A stretch of DNA of 64,000 nt from a bacterium (GCA_905221385.1 CAJNCV010000006.1:50532-114531), one strand, 5' to 3'; counted from the stretch's first letter, positions 37,219 to 48,993 are shown. Numbers and translations are program-made. Notes: a model not told the origin generated them from the letters alone.

Positions 37219-37275
37219 TCTCATCGAAAATCAAATGTAAACTTTGTAGATTTTATTCTTTGATTTTCTTAGAGT
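37219..37275 (+). repeat. Short inverted repeat with BOX-like ends
   Basis: TCGAAAATCAAA ... CTTTGATTTTCTTAGAGTA, arms of about 11 bp around an AT-rich middle. The ends resemble the outer ends of BOX elements; it may be a degenerate copy that now acts as spxB terminator. Confidence 0.45.
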
Positions 37276-37283
37276 AGAACTTG

Positions 37284-37318
37284 AAAAGATCGGAGGAATC
37301 CGGTCTTTTTATGGAGGA
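37284..37318 (+). repeat. Terminator-plus-RBS direct repeat, copy 1
   Basis: AAAAGATCGGAGGAATCCGG then TCTTTTTATGGAGGA: hairpin with T-run followed by a ribosome site for the VOC gene. Matches 37738-37772 with one difference. Confidence 0.75.
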
Positions 37319-37324
37319 TAGTAA

Positions 37325-37672
37325 ATGAATTTAAATCAATTAGATATCATCGTTTCAAATGTTCCCCAGGTCTGTGCTGACTTGGAGCGTATTTTGGATA
37401 AAAAAGCCGATTATGTTGACGACAGTTTTGCTCAGTTCACGATTGGCAGTCATTGTCTCATGTTGTCTCAAAATCATTTGATTTCTTTGGAAAACTTTCA
37501 GTCAGGAATCATTCTTCATATCGAGGTTGAGGATGTAGATCAGAACTACCAACGGTTGAAAGAGATTGGTGTCGACATTTTACACGGTCCGGCTGTAACT
37601 GATTGGGGAACGGAATCCTTGCTTGTAAAAGGTCCAGCTAGTTTAGTGCTTGATTTTTATCGTATGAAGTAG
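37325..37672 (+). CDS. VOC/glyoxalase-fold protein
   Basis: 115 aa with the beta-alpha-beta-beta-beta repeat of the vicinal-oxygen-chelate fold (LDIIVSNVPQVCADLERIL ... GIILHIEVEDVDQNYQRLKE ... LLVKGPASLVLDFYRMK). The usual metal ligands are not clearly all there (one E in HIEVEDV), so enzyme activity is uncertain. It lies behind spxB as in pneumococcus-like genomes, and between two copies of a terminator/RBS repeat. Confidence 0.82.
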   Translation: MNLNQLDIIVSNVPQVCADLERILDKKADYVDDSFAQFTIGSHCLMLSQNHLISLENFQSGIILHIEVEDVDQNYQRLKEIGVDILHGPAVTDWGTESLLVKGPASLVLDFYRMK

Positions 37673-37737
37673 GGCGCGTAGTCATTTGACGTTAACCATA
37701 ATGATTCTTAAAAAAGAATGTGCGCATATGAACTATT

Positions 37738-37772
37738 AAAAGATCGGAGTAATCCGGTCTTTTTATGGAGGA
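37738..37772 (+). repeat. Terminator-plus-RBS direct repeat, copy 2
   Basis: Same 35-bp unit as 37284-37318 (one G to T). It is followed by only a 14-codon TTG-started frame (37781-37825, MKKFFSCYLYFKIF), so the gene it once served seems lost. Confidence 0.75.
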
Positions 37773-38010
37773 ATTTCATATTGAAGAAATTTTTTAGTTG
37801 TTATTTATATTTTAAGATTTTCTAACGAATAGAACAAATTTTCATGACCAAACAAAGATATAAAATAACAATTATAAAGAATGAACTACGTGTTACTGAT
37901 ATTTAAACAGTCTTAATTATTATTTTTATCTAACTAATAATAATATTTTCAAGTCCCTATAAATTTAAACTATTTATATGATATAATGTATATGAAATTT
38001 ATTCTAAATA
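37773..38010. other. AT-rich stretch without a gene
   Basis: Strongly AT-rich; apart from the 14-codon remnant noted above I see no coding frame. A -10-like TATAAT lies near 37982-37987 and probably drives the next gene. Confidence 0.5.
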
Positions 38011-38028
38011 TTGAAGGAGATTGGGAAT

Positions 38029-38973
38029 ATGTCCCGCAACAATGAAGAACATTCTAAAATTGTTAATAATAGAAAGTTAAATAAGTATTTAGTGTCTAAA
38101 GAGAAACTGTTTATAATTACAGCCCTCCTTTTTTTGATTATGATTATTCTTACCGCTATCATTTTATCAAAAATAAAAGATAATCATGTACCAAATGATA
38201 ATGTTGTCTCTTCTAATACTATTGTGGAAAGTTCTACATCAAGTGCCACAAGTAATTACGCCATAATTGATGCTACAAATAAAGAATTGGAGAATCTGGA
38301 TTATTATCTTCTTAAAGATAGAACTAAAATAGGGCAAAAATACCGTTTTTCCTTAAAACTTCCTAAAAGATCTGAATGGCGAACTTCTCCGTATATTGAT
38401 GGTTTTACTGAAATTGAGATAAAAGAATTTTCTTTTATAAGAGTACAAGTATCAAATAGTCTTGCTGATCAACTTGAGGGGGAAAAAACAACTAAATTTG
38501 TTGTTGAGGTTGTAGAGAAGAATAGTGAGAGATACTTAATGGCTCTTGAAGCTAAGCTAGAAGAAAAAGATTCTTTAAGCCCAAATCAATCAGTTCCACC
38601 AGAATCATCATCTGATTTGTCAACAAAATCTGAGCAATCTGTAACTAAAAAGATAGACTTAGAAAAATACTATGATGCTATAAAGGATTCAGTTGACACT
38701 GTAAATACAGAGGCGGGCTATAATTTACTTGAGATGGAAAAAACTTCAGTAACTCCGGGTATAAGAATTATTCTTACTGAAAACAATGACTCTTATTCAG
38801 AAAAAGAACTTAGAACGGTTATTAGGGCGTTAAATAAATCTTTGTATAAGATTGCTATAACTCATGGAGTGAATAGCCCAAGATTTTATTATATTTTAAG
38901 TGGCGAAGAAGTTGCTGTTAATCGTTATATCATGGCACCTGATGAAGTAAAATTTTCTGGGAAATTAAAATAA
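38029..38973 (+). CDS. Single-helix exported protein, unknown
   Basis: 314 aa from the ATG at 38029 (RBS GAAGGAGA; an in-frame TTG at 38011 lies in that site). Cytoplasmic N-terminus of ~30 residues, membrane helix about 31-52 (LFIITALLFLIMIILTAIIL), Ser/Thr-rich linker (VVSSNTIVESSTSSATS), a compact domain (80-180), a second linker with PPESSSDLSTKSEQS, and a C-terminal domain (210-314). Much richer in A and T than its neighbours, which suggests transfer. I recognise no family. Confidence 0.75.
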   Translation: MSRNNEEHSKIVNNRKLNKYLVSKEKLFIITALLFLIMIILTAIILSKIKDNHVPNDNVVSSNTIVESSTSSATSNYAIIDATNKELENLDYYLLKDRTKIGQKYRFSLKLPKRSEWRTSPYIDGFTEIEIKEFSFIRVQVSNSLADQLEGEKTTKFVVEVVEKNSERYLMALEAKLEEKDSLSPNQSVPPESSSDLSTKSEQSVTKKIDLEKYYDAIKDSVDTVNTEAGYNLLEMEKTSVTPGIRIILTENNDSYSEKELRTVIRALNKSLYKIAITHGVNSPRFYYILSGEEVAVNRYIMAPDEVKFSGKLK

Positions 38974-39062
38974 ATATAGGTCTACTCTAATAAATTATGA
39001 GAGTGTAATCTTTAACTAAGTGTAAAGTAGAACTCGGGGATACAAATGAAAAGAATAGAACA

Positions 39063-39136
39063 TAGCTCAACCTTGTCAGCATTAAAAAGGTTGCTCTTTT
39101 GACTGAAGAAAATTGTCCAAAATGGACTTTTTCTTC
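39063..39136 (+). terminator. Two successive hairpins
   Basis: AACCTT...AAAAGGTT with CTCTTTT (39063-39100), then GAAGAAA-ATT-GTCCA...TGGAC-TT-TTTCTTC (39105-39136). They probably end transcription before the SemiSWEET gene. Nothing else is seen between 38974 and 39244. Confidence 0.55.
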
Positions 39137-39244
39137 AATCTGGGGAGGACTTTATCACAAGATTGTGATAGTTTACATCTCCATAACAAAAGCTTCAAAG
39201 TCTTGATTGTTTTGAAAAAAGATTATAAAATATGATTCATAAAA

Positions 39245-39523
39245 ATGAAAGAGGTTTTGAAAATTTCTGAAAAACAAATGAAAATTTTGGGTTGGGTAGC
39301 GACCTTCATGTCCGTTATGATGTATGTCTCTTACTTCCCACAAATCATGAACAATCTAGCTGGTCAAAAAGGAAACTTCATCCAACCCTTGGTCGCAGCC
39401 ATTAACTGTAGTCTTTGGGTTTACTACGGTCTTTTCAAGAAAGAAAGAGATATTCCCCTTGCGGCTGCTAATGCGCCAGGTATCATTTTTGGCCTAGTAA
39501 CTGCTATCACAGCTTTGATTTAA
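39245..39523 (+). CDS. SemiSWEET sugar transporter
   Basis: 92 aa with one triple-helix bundle: helices about 12-32, 44-63 and 69-90, and the PQ motif in SYFPQI (helix 1). SemiSWEETs dimerise to let mono- or disaccharides cross the membrane down their gradient. The next gene is a GH1 glucosidase and then manA, a sugar-use context. Substrate unknown. Confidence 0.88.
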   Translation: MKEVLKISEKQMKILGWVATFMSVMMYVSYFPQIMNNLAGQKGNFIQPLVAAINCSLWVYYGLFKKERDIPLAAANAPGIIFGLVTAITALI

Positions 39524-39528
39524 AAGAA

Positions 39529-39551
39529 GACTGGTTTCAGTCCTTTTTTCG
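39529..39551 (+). terminator. Terminator after the SemiSWEET gene
   Basis: AAGACTGGTTTCAGTCCTTTTTTC: 5-bp stem with T-run. Confidence 0.7.
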
Positions 39552-39635
39552 TATATATAAAAGTAAGTTCAGTACCATCATTATCCAGATAGTTCCAAAC
39601 TTTTTGTTCTCTTTTTAGTATAATAGAAGTGATAA

Positions 39636-41093
<1,458 letters not shown>

Positions 41094-41213
41094 AGCATAT
41101 TTGTTCACTATTTTTATAAAATCTTCTCCCTACTTTATAATGTGTGAAAAAGAGTTCAATTAGATCAGGCTTTTTGCTATAATGAGGGGAGAAAAATCAG
41201 ACAGGAGATCGAC

Positions 41214-42158
41214 ATGTCAGAACCATTATTTTTACAATCAGTTATGCAAGAAAAAATCTGGGGTGGAACCAAGCTACGTGATGAGTTTGGCTACGACATC
41301 CCAAGTGAAAAAATAGGAGAATACTGGGCTATCTCAGCACACCCAAATGGTGTTTCAAAGGTCGCTAATGGGCGCTACGAGGGAACAGACCTAGCTACTT
41401 TGTATGCGGAACACCGTGAATTGTTTGGTAACCGTCCAGAGCCTGTATTTCCACTGTTGACCAAGATTCTCGATGCCAACGACTGGCTTAGTGTACAAGT
41501 TCACCCAGACGATGCCTATGGATTAGAGCATGAAGGCGAGTTAGGGAAAACAGAGTGTTGGTACATTATCGCTGCGGATGAAGGTTCAGAGATTATCTAT
41601 GGCCATAATGCCAAATCAAAAGAAGAACTCCGCCAGCAAATCGAAGATAAAAACTGGGATATCTTGCTGACAAAAGTGCCAGTCAAGGCTGGAGATTTCT
41701 TCTATGTACCAAGTGGAACTATGCACGCTATCGGTGCAGGTATCTTGATTCTTGAAACCCAGCAGTCTAGTGACACTACCTACCGTGTCTATGACTTTGA
41801 ACGCAAGGATGACAAGGGCAACTTGCGTGAACTTCACCTTGAAAAATCCATTGATGTTTTGAACATTGGAGAGCCTGCAAATAGCCGTCCTGTAACTATC
41901 AAAGCAGATGATCTACGTTCCACTCTCCTTGTATCCAATGATTTCTTCGCAGTTTACAAGTGGGAAATCACTGGCAAAGTTGACTTCGAAAAGACAGCTG
42001 ACTACAGCTTATTTAGTGTCTTGGCTGGTCAAGGCCAACTAACTGTTGATGGGAAAAACTATCCAATCCAAAAAGGCATCCATTTTATCCTACCAAGTGA
42101 TGTTGAAGCTTGGACCCTAGAAGGCCAAGGCTTGGAATTGATTGTTAGTCATCCATAA
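41214..42158 (+). CDS. manA: Mannose-6-phosphate isomerase, type I
   Basis: 314 aa. Converts mannose-6-P to fructose-6-P. Zn site from QVHPDD and KTECWYII, catalytic region FFYVPSGTMHAIGAG. An extended -10-like TGCTATAAT is at 41174-41182 and RBS CAGGAG before the ATG. Converges with the NSS transporter; shared hairpin at 42164-42195. Confidence 0.95.
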   Translation: MSEPLFLQSVMQEKIWGGTKLRDEFGYDIPSEKIGEYWAISAHPNGVSKVANGRYEGTDLATLYAEHRELFGNRPEPVFPLLTKILDANDWLSVQVHPDDAYGLEHEGELGKTECWYIIAADEGSEIIYGHNAKSKEELRQQIEDKNWDILLTKVPVKAGDFFYVPSGTMHAIGAGILILETQQSSDTTYRVYDFERKDDKGNLRELHLEKSIDVLNIGEPANSRPVTIKADDLRSTLLVSNDFFAVYKWEITGKVDFEKTADYSLFSVLAGQGQLTVDGKNYPIQKGIHFILPSDVEAWTLEGQGLELIVSHP

Positions 42159-42163
42159 AAAAG

Positions 42164-42195
42164 AAAGGGCCTGAGTTCACTACTCAAGTCCTTTT
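42164..42195. terminator. Bidirectional terminator, manA / NSS transporter
   Basis: AAAGGGCCTGAGT ... ACTCAAGTCCTTTTT, imperfect stem with A-run left and T-run right. Confidence 0.75.
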
Positions 42196-42198
42196 TGA

Positions 42199-43539
42199 TT
42201 ACATAAATTGGGCGATAAAAACCACAACGATGATAATAGGAATGATGAAACGAAGGAGGAAAAGCCAGACTTGGAAAAGTCCTTGTTTCCATGCTCTTTC
42301 ATCAAGATGGAGTTCCTCCATAGCAAGAGCCTTTTTAAAGATATAGCCTGTAAAAAGTGACAGGTAGAGAGCTCCAAATGGCATGAGGAGATTGGAAACC
42401 AAGAAGTCCATAGCGTCAAAGAAGGTCTTCCCAAAGATGTGAACATCCGCCATAACACCGTAAGACAGGGCTGAAGGAATACCAAAGACAAAGGTCAAGA
42501 TTCCTAAAATAGCACTCCACTTAGCACGCTTACTGTTGTCTTGGTTGGTGATATTGCCCACATTGATTTCCAGCATCACGACAGAGGAAGTAACCGTCGC
42601 AAAGAGGAAGAGCAAGAGGAAGAGGATGTAGAAAATGGTTCCAAAAGGCATCTTGTCAAAGAGTTGAGGCAAGACGATAAAGAGCAGGCTTGGTCCCCCT
42701 TCAGACTGGATATTGAAGGCTGACATGGCTGGGAAAATGGCTAGACCTGCCATGATGGATACTGAGATGTTCATGGCTACGATGGAAATCCCTGACTGGA
42801 CCAGATTGGTTTTCTTATCCAAGTAGGAAGCATAGGTCAGCATAGCTGTCACCCCTAGTGAGAGGGCAAAGAAAGATTGACCCAGAGCATAGAGGAGACC
42901 AGCGCTGGTCAGTTTTGAAAAGTCTGGTTTGAGGAAGTAGAGAACGCCTTCCATGGCATTTGGCAAGCTGAGAGAGCGCCCAATAATCACAACAAAGATG
43001 ATAAAGAGCAGGGGCATCATGACTTTCGAAGCTCTTTCAATCCCTTTTTGAACACCACGTGATACAATAAAGATATTCAACAAGATAAAGGCAGCTTGTG
43101 CGCCAATGGCAATGGCTGGATTTGAGATGATTGAAGTAAATAACTGAGCATAATCACCTGTTCCACCAAGTTGGAACAATTTCCCAAGCTCAATACCTAG
43201 ATAGACTAGAATCCATCCTCCAATGACACTGTAAAAGGAGAGAAGGATAAAGAGGGTAAAGGCACCAATCCAACCGATAAAATTGTACTTGTTATTGTTG
43301 CCCAGTTTTCCAAAGGTTTTGATAGCGGAAACGCCAGCGCTACGGCCAAGGGCAAATTCAGCAAGGAGTAACGGGAAACCGATTAAAATAGTGGAAATGA
43401 GAAAGACCAGTAAAAAGCCTCCCCCGCCATTAGCGGCAGTCATGTAGGGAAATTTCCAAACTGCTCCAAGTCCGATGGCTGAACCAGCAGATGCTAGGAT
43501 AAAGCCTAGTTTCGAGCCCCATTGCGATTTTTCTGACAT
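42199..43539 (-). CDS. Neurotransmitter:sodium symporter (NSS/SNF) family transporter
   Basis: 446 aa from the ATG at 43539; the longer frame to 43608 adds a weak leader. LeuT-like: WGSKLGFILASAGSAIGLGAVWKFPYM (helix 1 with Na+ site), NGGGGFLLVF, about eleven helices, and a short C-terminus as in bacterial 11-helix members. Likely Na+-driven amino acid uptake; substrate unknown. Confidence 0.9.
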   Translation of the reverse strand: MSEKSQWGSKLGFILASAGSAIGLGAVWKFPYMTAANGGGGFLLVFLISTILIGFPLLLAEFALGRSAGVSAIKTFGKLGNNNKYNFIGWIGAFTLFILLSFYSVIGGWILVYLGIELGKLFQLGGTGDYAQLFTSIISNPAIAIGAQAAFILLNIFIVSRGVQKGIERASKVMMPLLFIIFVVIIGRSLSLPNAMEGVLYFLKPDFSKLTSAGLLYALGQSFFALSLGVTAMLTYASYLDKKTNLVQSGISIVAMNISVSIMAGLAIFPAMSAFNIQSEGGPSLLFIVLPQLFDKMPFGTIFYILFLLLFLFATVTSSVVMLEINVGNITNQDNSKRAKWSAILGILTFVFGIPSALSYGVMADVHIFGKTFFDAMDFLVSNLLMPFGALYLSLFTGYIFKKALAMEELHLDERAWKQGLFQVWLFLLRFIIPIIIVVVFIAQFM

Positions 43540-43739
43540 AGTTAAACTCCAATCTTGTTTTTTAAAATAAGAAAAGGCTACTTGAGTTGTCAAATAGCCC
43601 TCTCTCAATGGCTCTCTATGAGCCTTCTGTTTGATTGATAGACTTGACTATCCTATCATGTTTTCAAAGGTCTGTCAAGAAAACCATTTTCAAGTTTTCA
43701 CACCTTTCTCAAAAAGTTAAAAATTTTTCTCAAAAACGC

Positions 43740-43770
43740 TTGACTCTGACCTAAGGGGAGGGGTTATACT
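43740..43770 (+). promoter_or_regulatory. MerR-type promoter with long spacer
   Basis: -35 TTGACT (43740-43745) and -10 TATACT (43765-43770) are 19 bp apart, with a GC-rich CCTAAGGGGAGGGG between. Such long spacers are the mark of promoters twisted into shape by MerR-family activators. The gene behind it is itself a MerR regulator, so it probably controls its own transcription. Confidence 0.7.
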
Positions 43771-43791
43771 ATTTCTTGTAAGGAGGAAATC

Positions 43792-44532
43792 ATGTACCAT
43801 ATAAAAGAAGCTGCGCAGCTTTCAGGTGTCTCTGTCAAGACCCTGCACCACTACGATAAGATAGGGCTCTTGGTTCCGTTAAAGTCGGAAAACGGCTATC
43901 GAACCTACAATCAAGAGGATTTGGAACGACTTCAGGTCATTCTGTACTACAAATATCTAGGTTTTTCTTTAGAAAAAATAGCAGAGCTGTTAAAGGAAGA
44001 AAGGACAGATTTATTGCCCCATTTGACCAGGCAGTTGGACTATTTGACTCGAGAAAGGGAACATCTGGATACCTTGATTTCAACCTTACAAAAAACCATT
44101 CAAGAACAAAAAGGAGAAAGAGAAATGAGCATTCAAGAGAAATTTGCTGGATTTAACTACCAAGACCATCAAAAATACCACCAAGAGGCGGTAGAGAAAT
44201 ATGGACAAGAAGTCATGGACCAAGCGCTCGAGCGCCAAAAAGGCCACGAAGACGAAGCTACAGCTGCCTTCAACCAAGTTTTTCAAGCCTTGGCACAAAA
44301 CCTTAAAAATGGACTAGCTGCAACAGCGGTCGAAAACCAAGAAGAAGCAGCCAAACTCTTGCAAGCCCTTCGTACTTATGGATTTGACTGCTCTATTGAG
44401 ATATTCGGTCATATTGGTAAAGGCTACGTCTACAACCCAGAGTTTAAGCAAAACATTGACAAATTTGGAACTGGTACAGCCCAGTACACATCGGATGTCA
44501 TTGCTGCTTACGTTCAGACAAATGCAGAATAA
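43792..44532 (+). CDS. MerR family regulator with TipAS ligand-binding domain
   Basis: 246 aa. N-terminal MerR helix-turn-helix (YHIKEAAQLSGVSVKTLHHYDKIGLL, 2-30), coiled-coil dimer helix (about 75-110), then a TipAS-like domain (115-246, starting FAGFNYQDHQKYHQEAVEKYGQ). An internal ATG in the middle could give the ligand domain alone, as in TipA. TipAS domains bind thiopeptides or other drugs. RBS AAGGAGGAA. Confidence 0.9.
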   Translation: MYHIKEAAQLSGVSVKTLHHYDKIGLLVPLKSENGYRTYNQEDLERLQVILYYKYLGFSLEKIAELLKEERTDLLPHLTRQLDYLTREREHLDTLISTLQKTIQEQKGEREMSIQEKFAGFNYQDHQKYHQEAVEKYGQEVMDQALERQKGHEDEATAAFNQVFQALAQNLKNGLAATAVENQEEAAKLLQALRTYGFDCSIEIFGHIGKGYVYNPEFKQNIDKFGTGTAQYTSDVIAAYVQTNAE

Positions 44533-44562
44533 ATAGGCTAGGAATTTCCTAGCCTATTTTTT
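44531..44562. terminator. Terminator between converging genes
   Basis: AATAGGCTAGGAA-TTTCCTAGCCTATT followed by TTTT; near perfect palindrome working both ways. Confidence 0.88.
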
Positions 44563-45016
44563 ACTTCAAGTCATAAAGCCAGTCGTCACCGTCTTTGTAG
44601 TAAAAGAATTCACTGAGATTCTCTTCTAAAAAAACACGAAGCATATCAGACATATCATCAGTAGCAAGTTTTAGATGAGATAGATTGTCAAAATCTTCCC
44701 ACCAAACTTTCCCTTCGTCTGAAGACTGGAGTTCACCTGAAAAGTGTTCTGTTTTGTAAAAGAGGACTACATAACGATAATCCTTGTCATCGTACCAGTT
44801 TTTGATATCACAGAGTTGGGGTTTGGAAATGGTCAGACAAGTTTCTTCTTTCACTTCACGAATGACAGCATCGACAAAGGATTCGCCACGTTCAACATGA
44901 CCACCAGGAAAAGTAATGCCAGGCCAGTCGGGGTTAACACGATCTTGAACCAGAACCTTGTCTCCGTTTTGAATCATACACATATTGACAAATTCGACTG
45001 TTTCTCTTCTGTTCAT
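44561..45016 (-). CDS. Nudix hydrolase
   Basis: 151 aa. Nudix box GHVERGESFVDAVIREVKEET is complete (GX5EX7REUXEE pattern). It splits a nucleoside diphosphate linked to another group; the substrate (8-oxo-dGTP, other nucleotides) is not clear. Starts 20 bp after the end of the frameshifted flavoprotein gene on the same strand. Confidence 0.9.
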   Translation of the reverse strand: MNRRETVEFVNMCMIQNGDKVLVQDRVNPDWPGITFPGGHVERGESFVDAVIREVKEETCLTISKPQLCDIKNWYDDKDYRYVVLFYKTEHFSGELQSSDEGKVWWEDFDNLSHLKLATDDMSDMLRVFLEENLSEFFYYKDGDDWLYDLK

Positions 45017-45035
45017 TCTTCACAACCTTTGATCT

Positions 45036-46261
<1,226 letters not shown>

Positions 46262-47107
46262 TTAGTTAATTTCATATCCCATCAACAAACCGCCATCTTC
46301 TGCATAGAAACTGCAGAGACCAGACGTCGGGATGATTTTGATATCCGCTTGCGGGAAGGTTTCCAGCAAGCGTTCTGACAATTGCTGACAGAATTTTTCA
46401 TTGCTGCGATGAGCCATGACGATACGGCCACCAGCGTAGCCAGCTTTGATGAGTTCTTCATAGGCTGCTTGAAGAGATTTTTTTGGTCCACGCGCTTTCT
46501 GGAGCAGTTCTAAGGTTCCAGTTTCACTTGCTTCCCCAACCATACGGATGTTGAGAAGGCCAACAACTGCACCGATAAGCTTACTCAAACGGCCATTTTT
46601 GACCAAGTTATCAACTTTAGCAAGAACAAAGAGCAACTTCGTTTTTTCTTGGTAGGCTGTAATCGCTTCAACAATTTCTTCAAAAGAAAGTCCTTGATCA
46701 ATCAAGTCATTGATTTTTTCTATAATTAGGTCAACTTCCCCACCAGCAGATAAACTATCAATCACATGAATCTGAGTGTCAGCGTGTTCTTCAAGGTAGA
46801 TATTCTTAGCGAGCTGAGCACTATTATGGCTACCTGAAAGAGTACCGGTGATAGTAACGACAAAGATATGCTTAGCACCTTCAAATGCACGCAAGTAATC
46901 ATCAGGGCTAGGACAAGCTGATTTTGAAGCCTCAGAAGTCGCATACATGGTTTCCATCATGTGGTCAATGTCGAGATTGGCATCATCGATAAAGACCTGA
47001 TCAGCTACTTGAATGGTTAAAGGAACACTAACAAATTCAGTATCAATAGCAGGAGTTGCTAGTTGACGATAATCACAACCAGAGTCAGCCACAATCTTCC
47101 AAGTCAT
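46262..47107 (-). CDS. DegV family fatty-acid-binding protein
   Basis: 281 aa. Opens KIVADSGCDYRQL, contains KSACPSPDDY at the lipid-contact position (usual TSQPS) and VKNGRLSKLIGAVVGLLNI. Second DegV of this window, clearly diverged from 17850-18698; the altered contact motif suggests another fatty acid. Divergent from the TetR gene. Confidence 0.9.
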   Translation of the reverse strand: MTWKIVADSGCDYRQLATPAIDTEFVSVPLTIQVADQVFIDDANLDIDHMMETMYATSEASKSACPSPDDYLRAFEGAKHIFVVTITGTLSGSHNSAQLAKNIYLEEHADTQIHVIDSLSAGGEVDLIIEKINDLIDQGLSFEEIVEAITAYQEKTKLLFVLAKVDNLVKNGRLSKLIGAVVGLLNIRMVGEASETGTLELLQKARGPKKSLQAAYEELIKAGYAGGRIVMAHRSNEKFCQQLSERLLETFPQADIKIIPTSGLCSFYAEDGGLLMGYEIN

Positions 47108-47231
47108 AGAAATTCTCCATCTTTGTCACTTATACATTGACAAAGGTTCTGTCTTTTTTTACAATTGTATCATGAATGCCCTTGAAACAAAAGCACCATC
47201 CGTCTGTTGTTACAAGTAGAAAGAAATTGTT

Positions 47232-47789
47232 ATGTCTGAACGTAGAATATCTGAAAAATCACTTGAAAATCTCAGAAAATCAAATCAAGAATCCAATTTT
47301 TTAACCAGAGAAGCGATTGAAACAGCGCTTTTGCAACTACTGGAGAAAAAAGATATGGCCAAGATCAGCATTTCAGAGTTGGTCAAGCGGGCGGGTGTTT
47401 CTCGCGCTGCCTTCTATCGTAATTATGACTCCAAGGAAGCGATTTTAGAAAGCGTCTTTAAACGTAGCGTTCACAATATCATGGAACAATTGAGTCATTA
47501 CGATGTTAAAACCGACCTTTATCTGGTCTGGGTGCATCTTTTCCGAGCAGCCAAGAAAGAAGCCAAGGTTATTCAACTTGCTCTGGACTACCACTTGGAA
47601 AAGATTTTCGTCCAAGCCATGCAGGAATTTCTAGAAAAATACCACGGAAAGTCAAAAGGCGTTAGCAGCTACCTTCATTCCTTTTGGAGCTCTGCCATCG
47701 TATCGGTTCTGCTCAAATGGATTAAGGATGGCATGAAGGTTCCAGCTGAAAAGATTGCGGATTTACGCTTGCCATTTTTTAAAAAATAG
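47232..47789 (+). CDS. TetR/AcrR family regulator
   Basis: 185 aa. N-terminal DNA-binding helices (TREAIETALLQLLEKKDMAKISISELVKRAGVSRAAFYRNYDSKE), then an all-helical ligand domain with a TetR_C-type pattern. It sits divergently from degV and 18 bp ahead of the deaminase gene; either could be a target. Confidence 0.88.
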   Translation: MSERRISEKSLENLRKSNQESNFLTREAIETALLQLLEKKDMAKISISELVKRAGVSRAAFYRNYDSKEAILESVFKRSVHNIMEQLSHYDVKTDLYLVWVHLFRAAKKEAKVIQLALDYHLEKIFVQAMQEFLEKYHGKSKGVSSYLHSFWSSAIVSVLLKWIKDGMKVPAEKIADLRLPFFKK

Positions 47790-47807
47790 AGGACAAGGAG
47801 AATACTT

Positions 47808-48275
47808 ATGACAGAAAAAAGACTGGCTTGGGATGAGTACTTTGCAGCCCAAGCTTTACTGATTGCCAATCGTTCGACCTGTAAACGCGCCAAAGTAGGA
47901 GCTGTCCTAGTCAAGGACAATAAGGTCATTTCAACAGGCTACAATGGTTCCGTATCAGGAACGGAGCACTGTATTGATCATGAATGTTTAGTCATTGAAG
48001 GTCACTGTGTCCGAACCCTTCACGCTGAGGTCAATGCTATCTTACAAGGGGCTGAACGAGGTGTTCCAAGAGGTTTTACAGCCTATGTGACCCATTTTCC
48101 TTGTCTCAACTGTACCAAACAACTGCTACAAGTTGGTTGCAAGCGAGTGGTTTATATCAACCAGTACCGAATGGATGACTATGCCCAGTACCTTTATCAC
48201 GAAAAAGGTACCGAGTTGACCCATTTACCATTGGAGACGGTTCAGACAGCTCTTCAAGAGGCAGATTTAATTTAG
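47808..48275 (+). CDS. dCMP deaminase-like protein (ComEB family)
   Basis: 155 aa. Zinc motifs HAE (TLHAEVNAIL, catalytic Glu) and PCLNC (FPCLNCTKQL), and SCK-type substrate region RSTCKRAKVGAV. Makes dUMP from dCMP; in Bacillus the homologue lies in the late competence operon, but here comEA/EC are not beside it. RBS AAGGAGAA. Confidence 0.92.
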   Translation: MTEKRLAWDEYFAAQALLIANRSTCKRAKVGAVLVKDNKVISTGYNGSVSGTEHCIDHECLVIEGHCVRTLHAEVNAILQGAERGVPRGFTAYVTHFPCLNCTKQLLQVGCKRVVYINQYRMDDYAQYLYHEKGTELTHLPLETVQTALQEADLI

Positions 48276-48363
48276 AATTTAATAAAAATAAATGGTTTAG
48301 AAAGCTTTTTAAACCGTTTTTTGATATAATAAGAAGAATAAATTGAAAGAAGGAATTCAGAAA

Positions 48364-48993
48364 ATGGGAAAAATTGAAGTCATTAATCATCCACTGATTC
48401 AGCATAAGTTGTCAATCTTGCGTCGTACAGACACCTCTACAAAAGCTTTTCGTGAGCTAGTAGATGAGATTGCAATGTTGATGGGGTATGAAGTACTTCG
48501 TGATCTTCCACTTGAAGATGTGGAAATCGAAACACCAATCACAAAAACAGTTCAAAAACAATTGGCTGGTAAAAAATTGGCGATTGTCCCAATCTTGCGT
48601 GCAGGTATTGGGATGGTAGATGGCCTCTTGAGCTTGGTTCCAGCAGCCAAAGTTGGTCACATCGGTATGTACCGTGATGAAGAAACCCTTCAACCAGTTG
48701 AATACTTGGTGAAATTGCCTGAGGATATTGACCAACGTCAAATCTTTGTCGTCGATCCAATGTTGGCAACAGGTGGATCAGCAATTTTGGCTGTAGATTC
48801 GCTTAAAAAACGTGGCGCATCCAATATCAAGTTTGTCTGCCTAGTATCTGCTCCAGAAGGAGTGAAAGCTCTCCAAGAAGCACACCCGGATGTAGAAATC
48901 TTTACAGCAGCCTTGGATGAACGCTTGAACGAACACGGTTATATCGTTCCAGGTCTTGGAGATGCTGGAGACCGCTTGTTCGGTACCAAATAA
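48364..48993 (+). CDS. upp: Uracil phosphoribosyltransferase
   Basis: 209 aa from the ATG at 48364 (RBS GAAGGAATT); the TTG at 48343 is not needed. Uracil + PRPP to UMP. PRPP loop [11 protein letters not shown] and C-terminal [13 protein letters not shown] are typical. -10 GATATAAT lies near 48322-48329. Confidence 0.96.
   Translation: MGKIEVINHPLIQHKLSILRRTDTSTKAFRELVDEIAMLMGYEVLRDLPLEDVEIETPITKTVQKQLAGKKLAIVPILRAGIGMVDGLLSLVPAAKVGHIGMYRDEETLQPVEYLVKLPEDIDQRQIFVVDPMLATGGSAILAVDSLKKRGASNIKFVCLVSAPEGVKALQEAHPDVEIFTAALDERLNEHGYIVPGLGDAGDRLFGTK

Noticed and set aside
39043..39099. 18-codon frame (MKRIEHSSTLSALKRLLF) before the SemiSWEET gene
   Set aside because: Overlaps a hairpin and lacks a convincing ribosome site.
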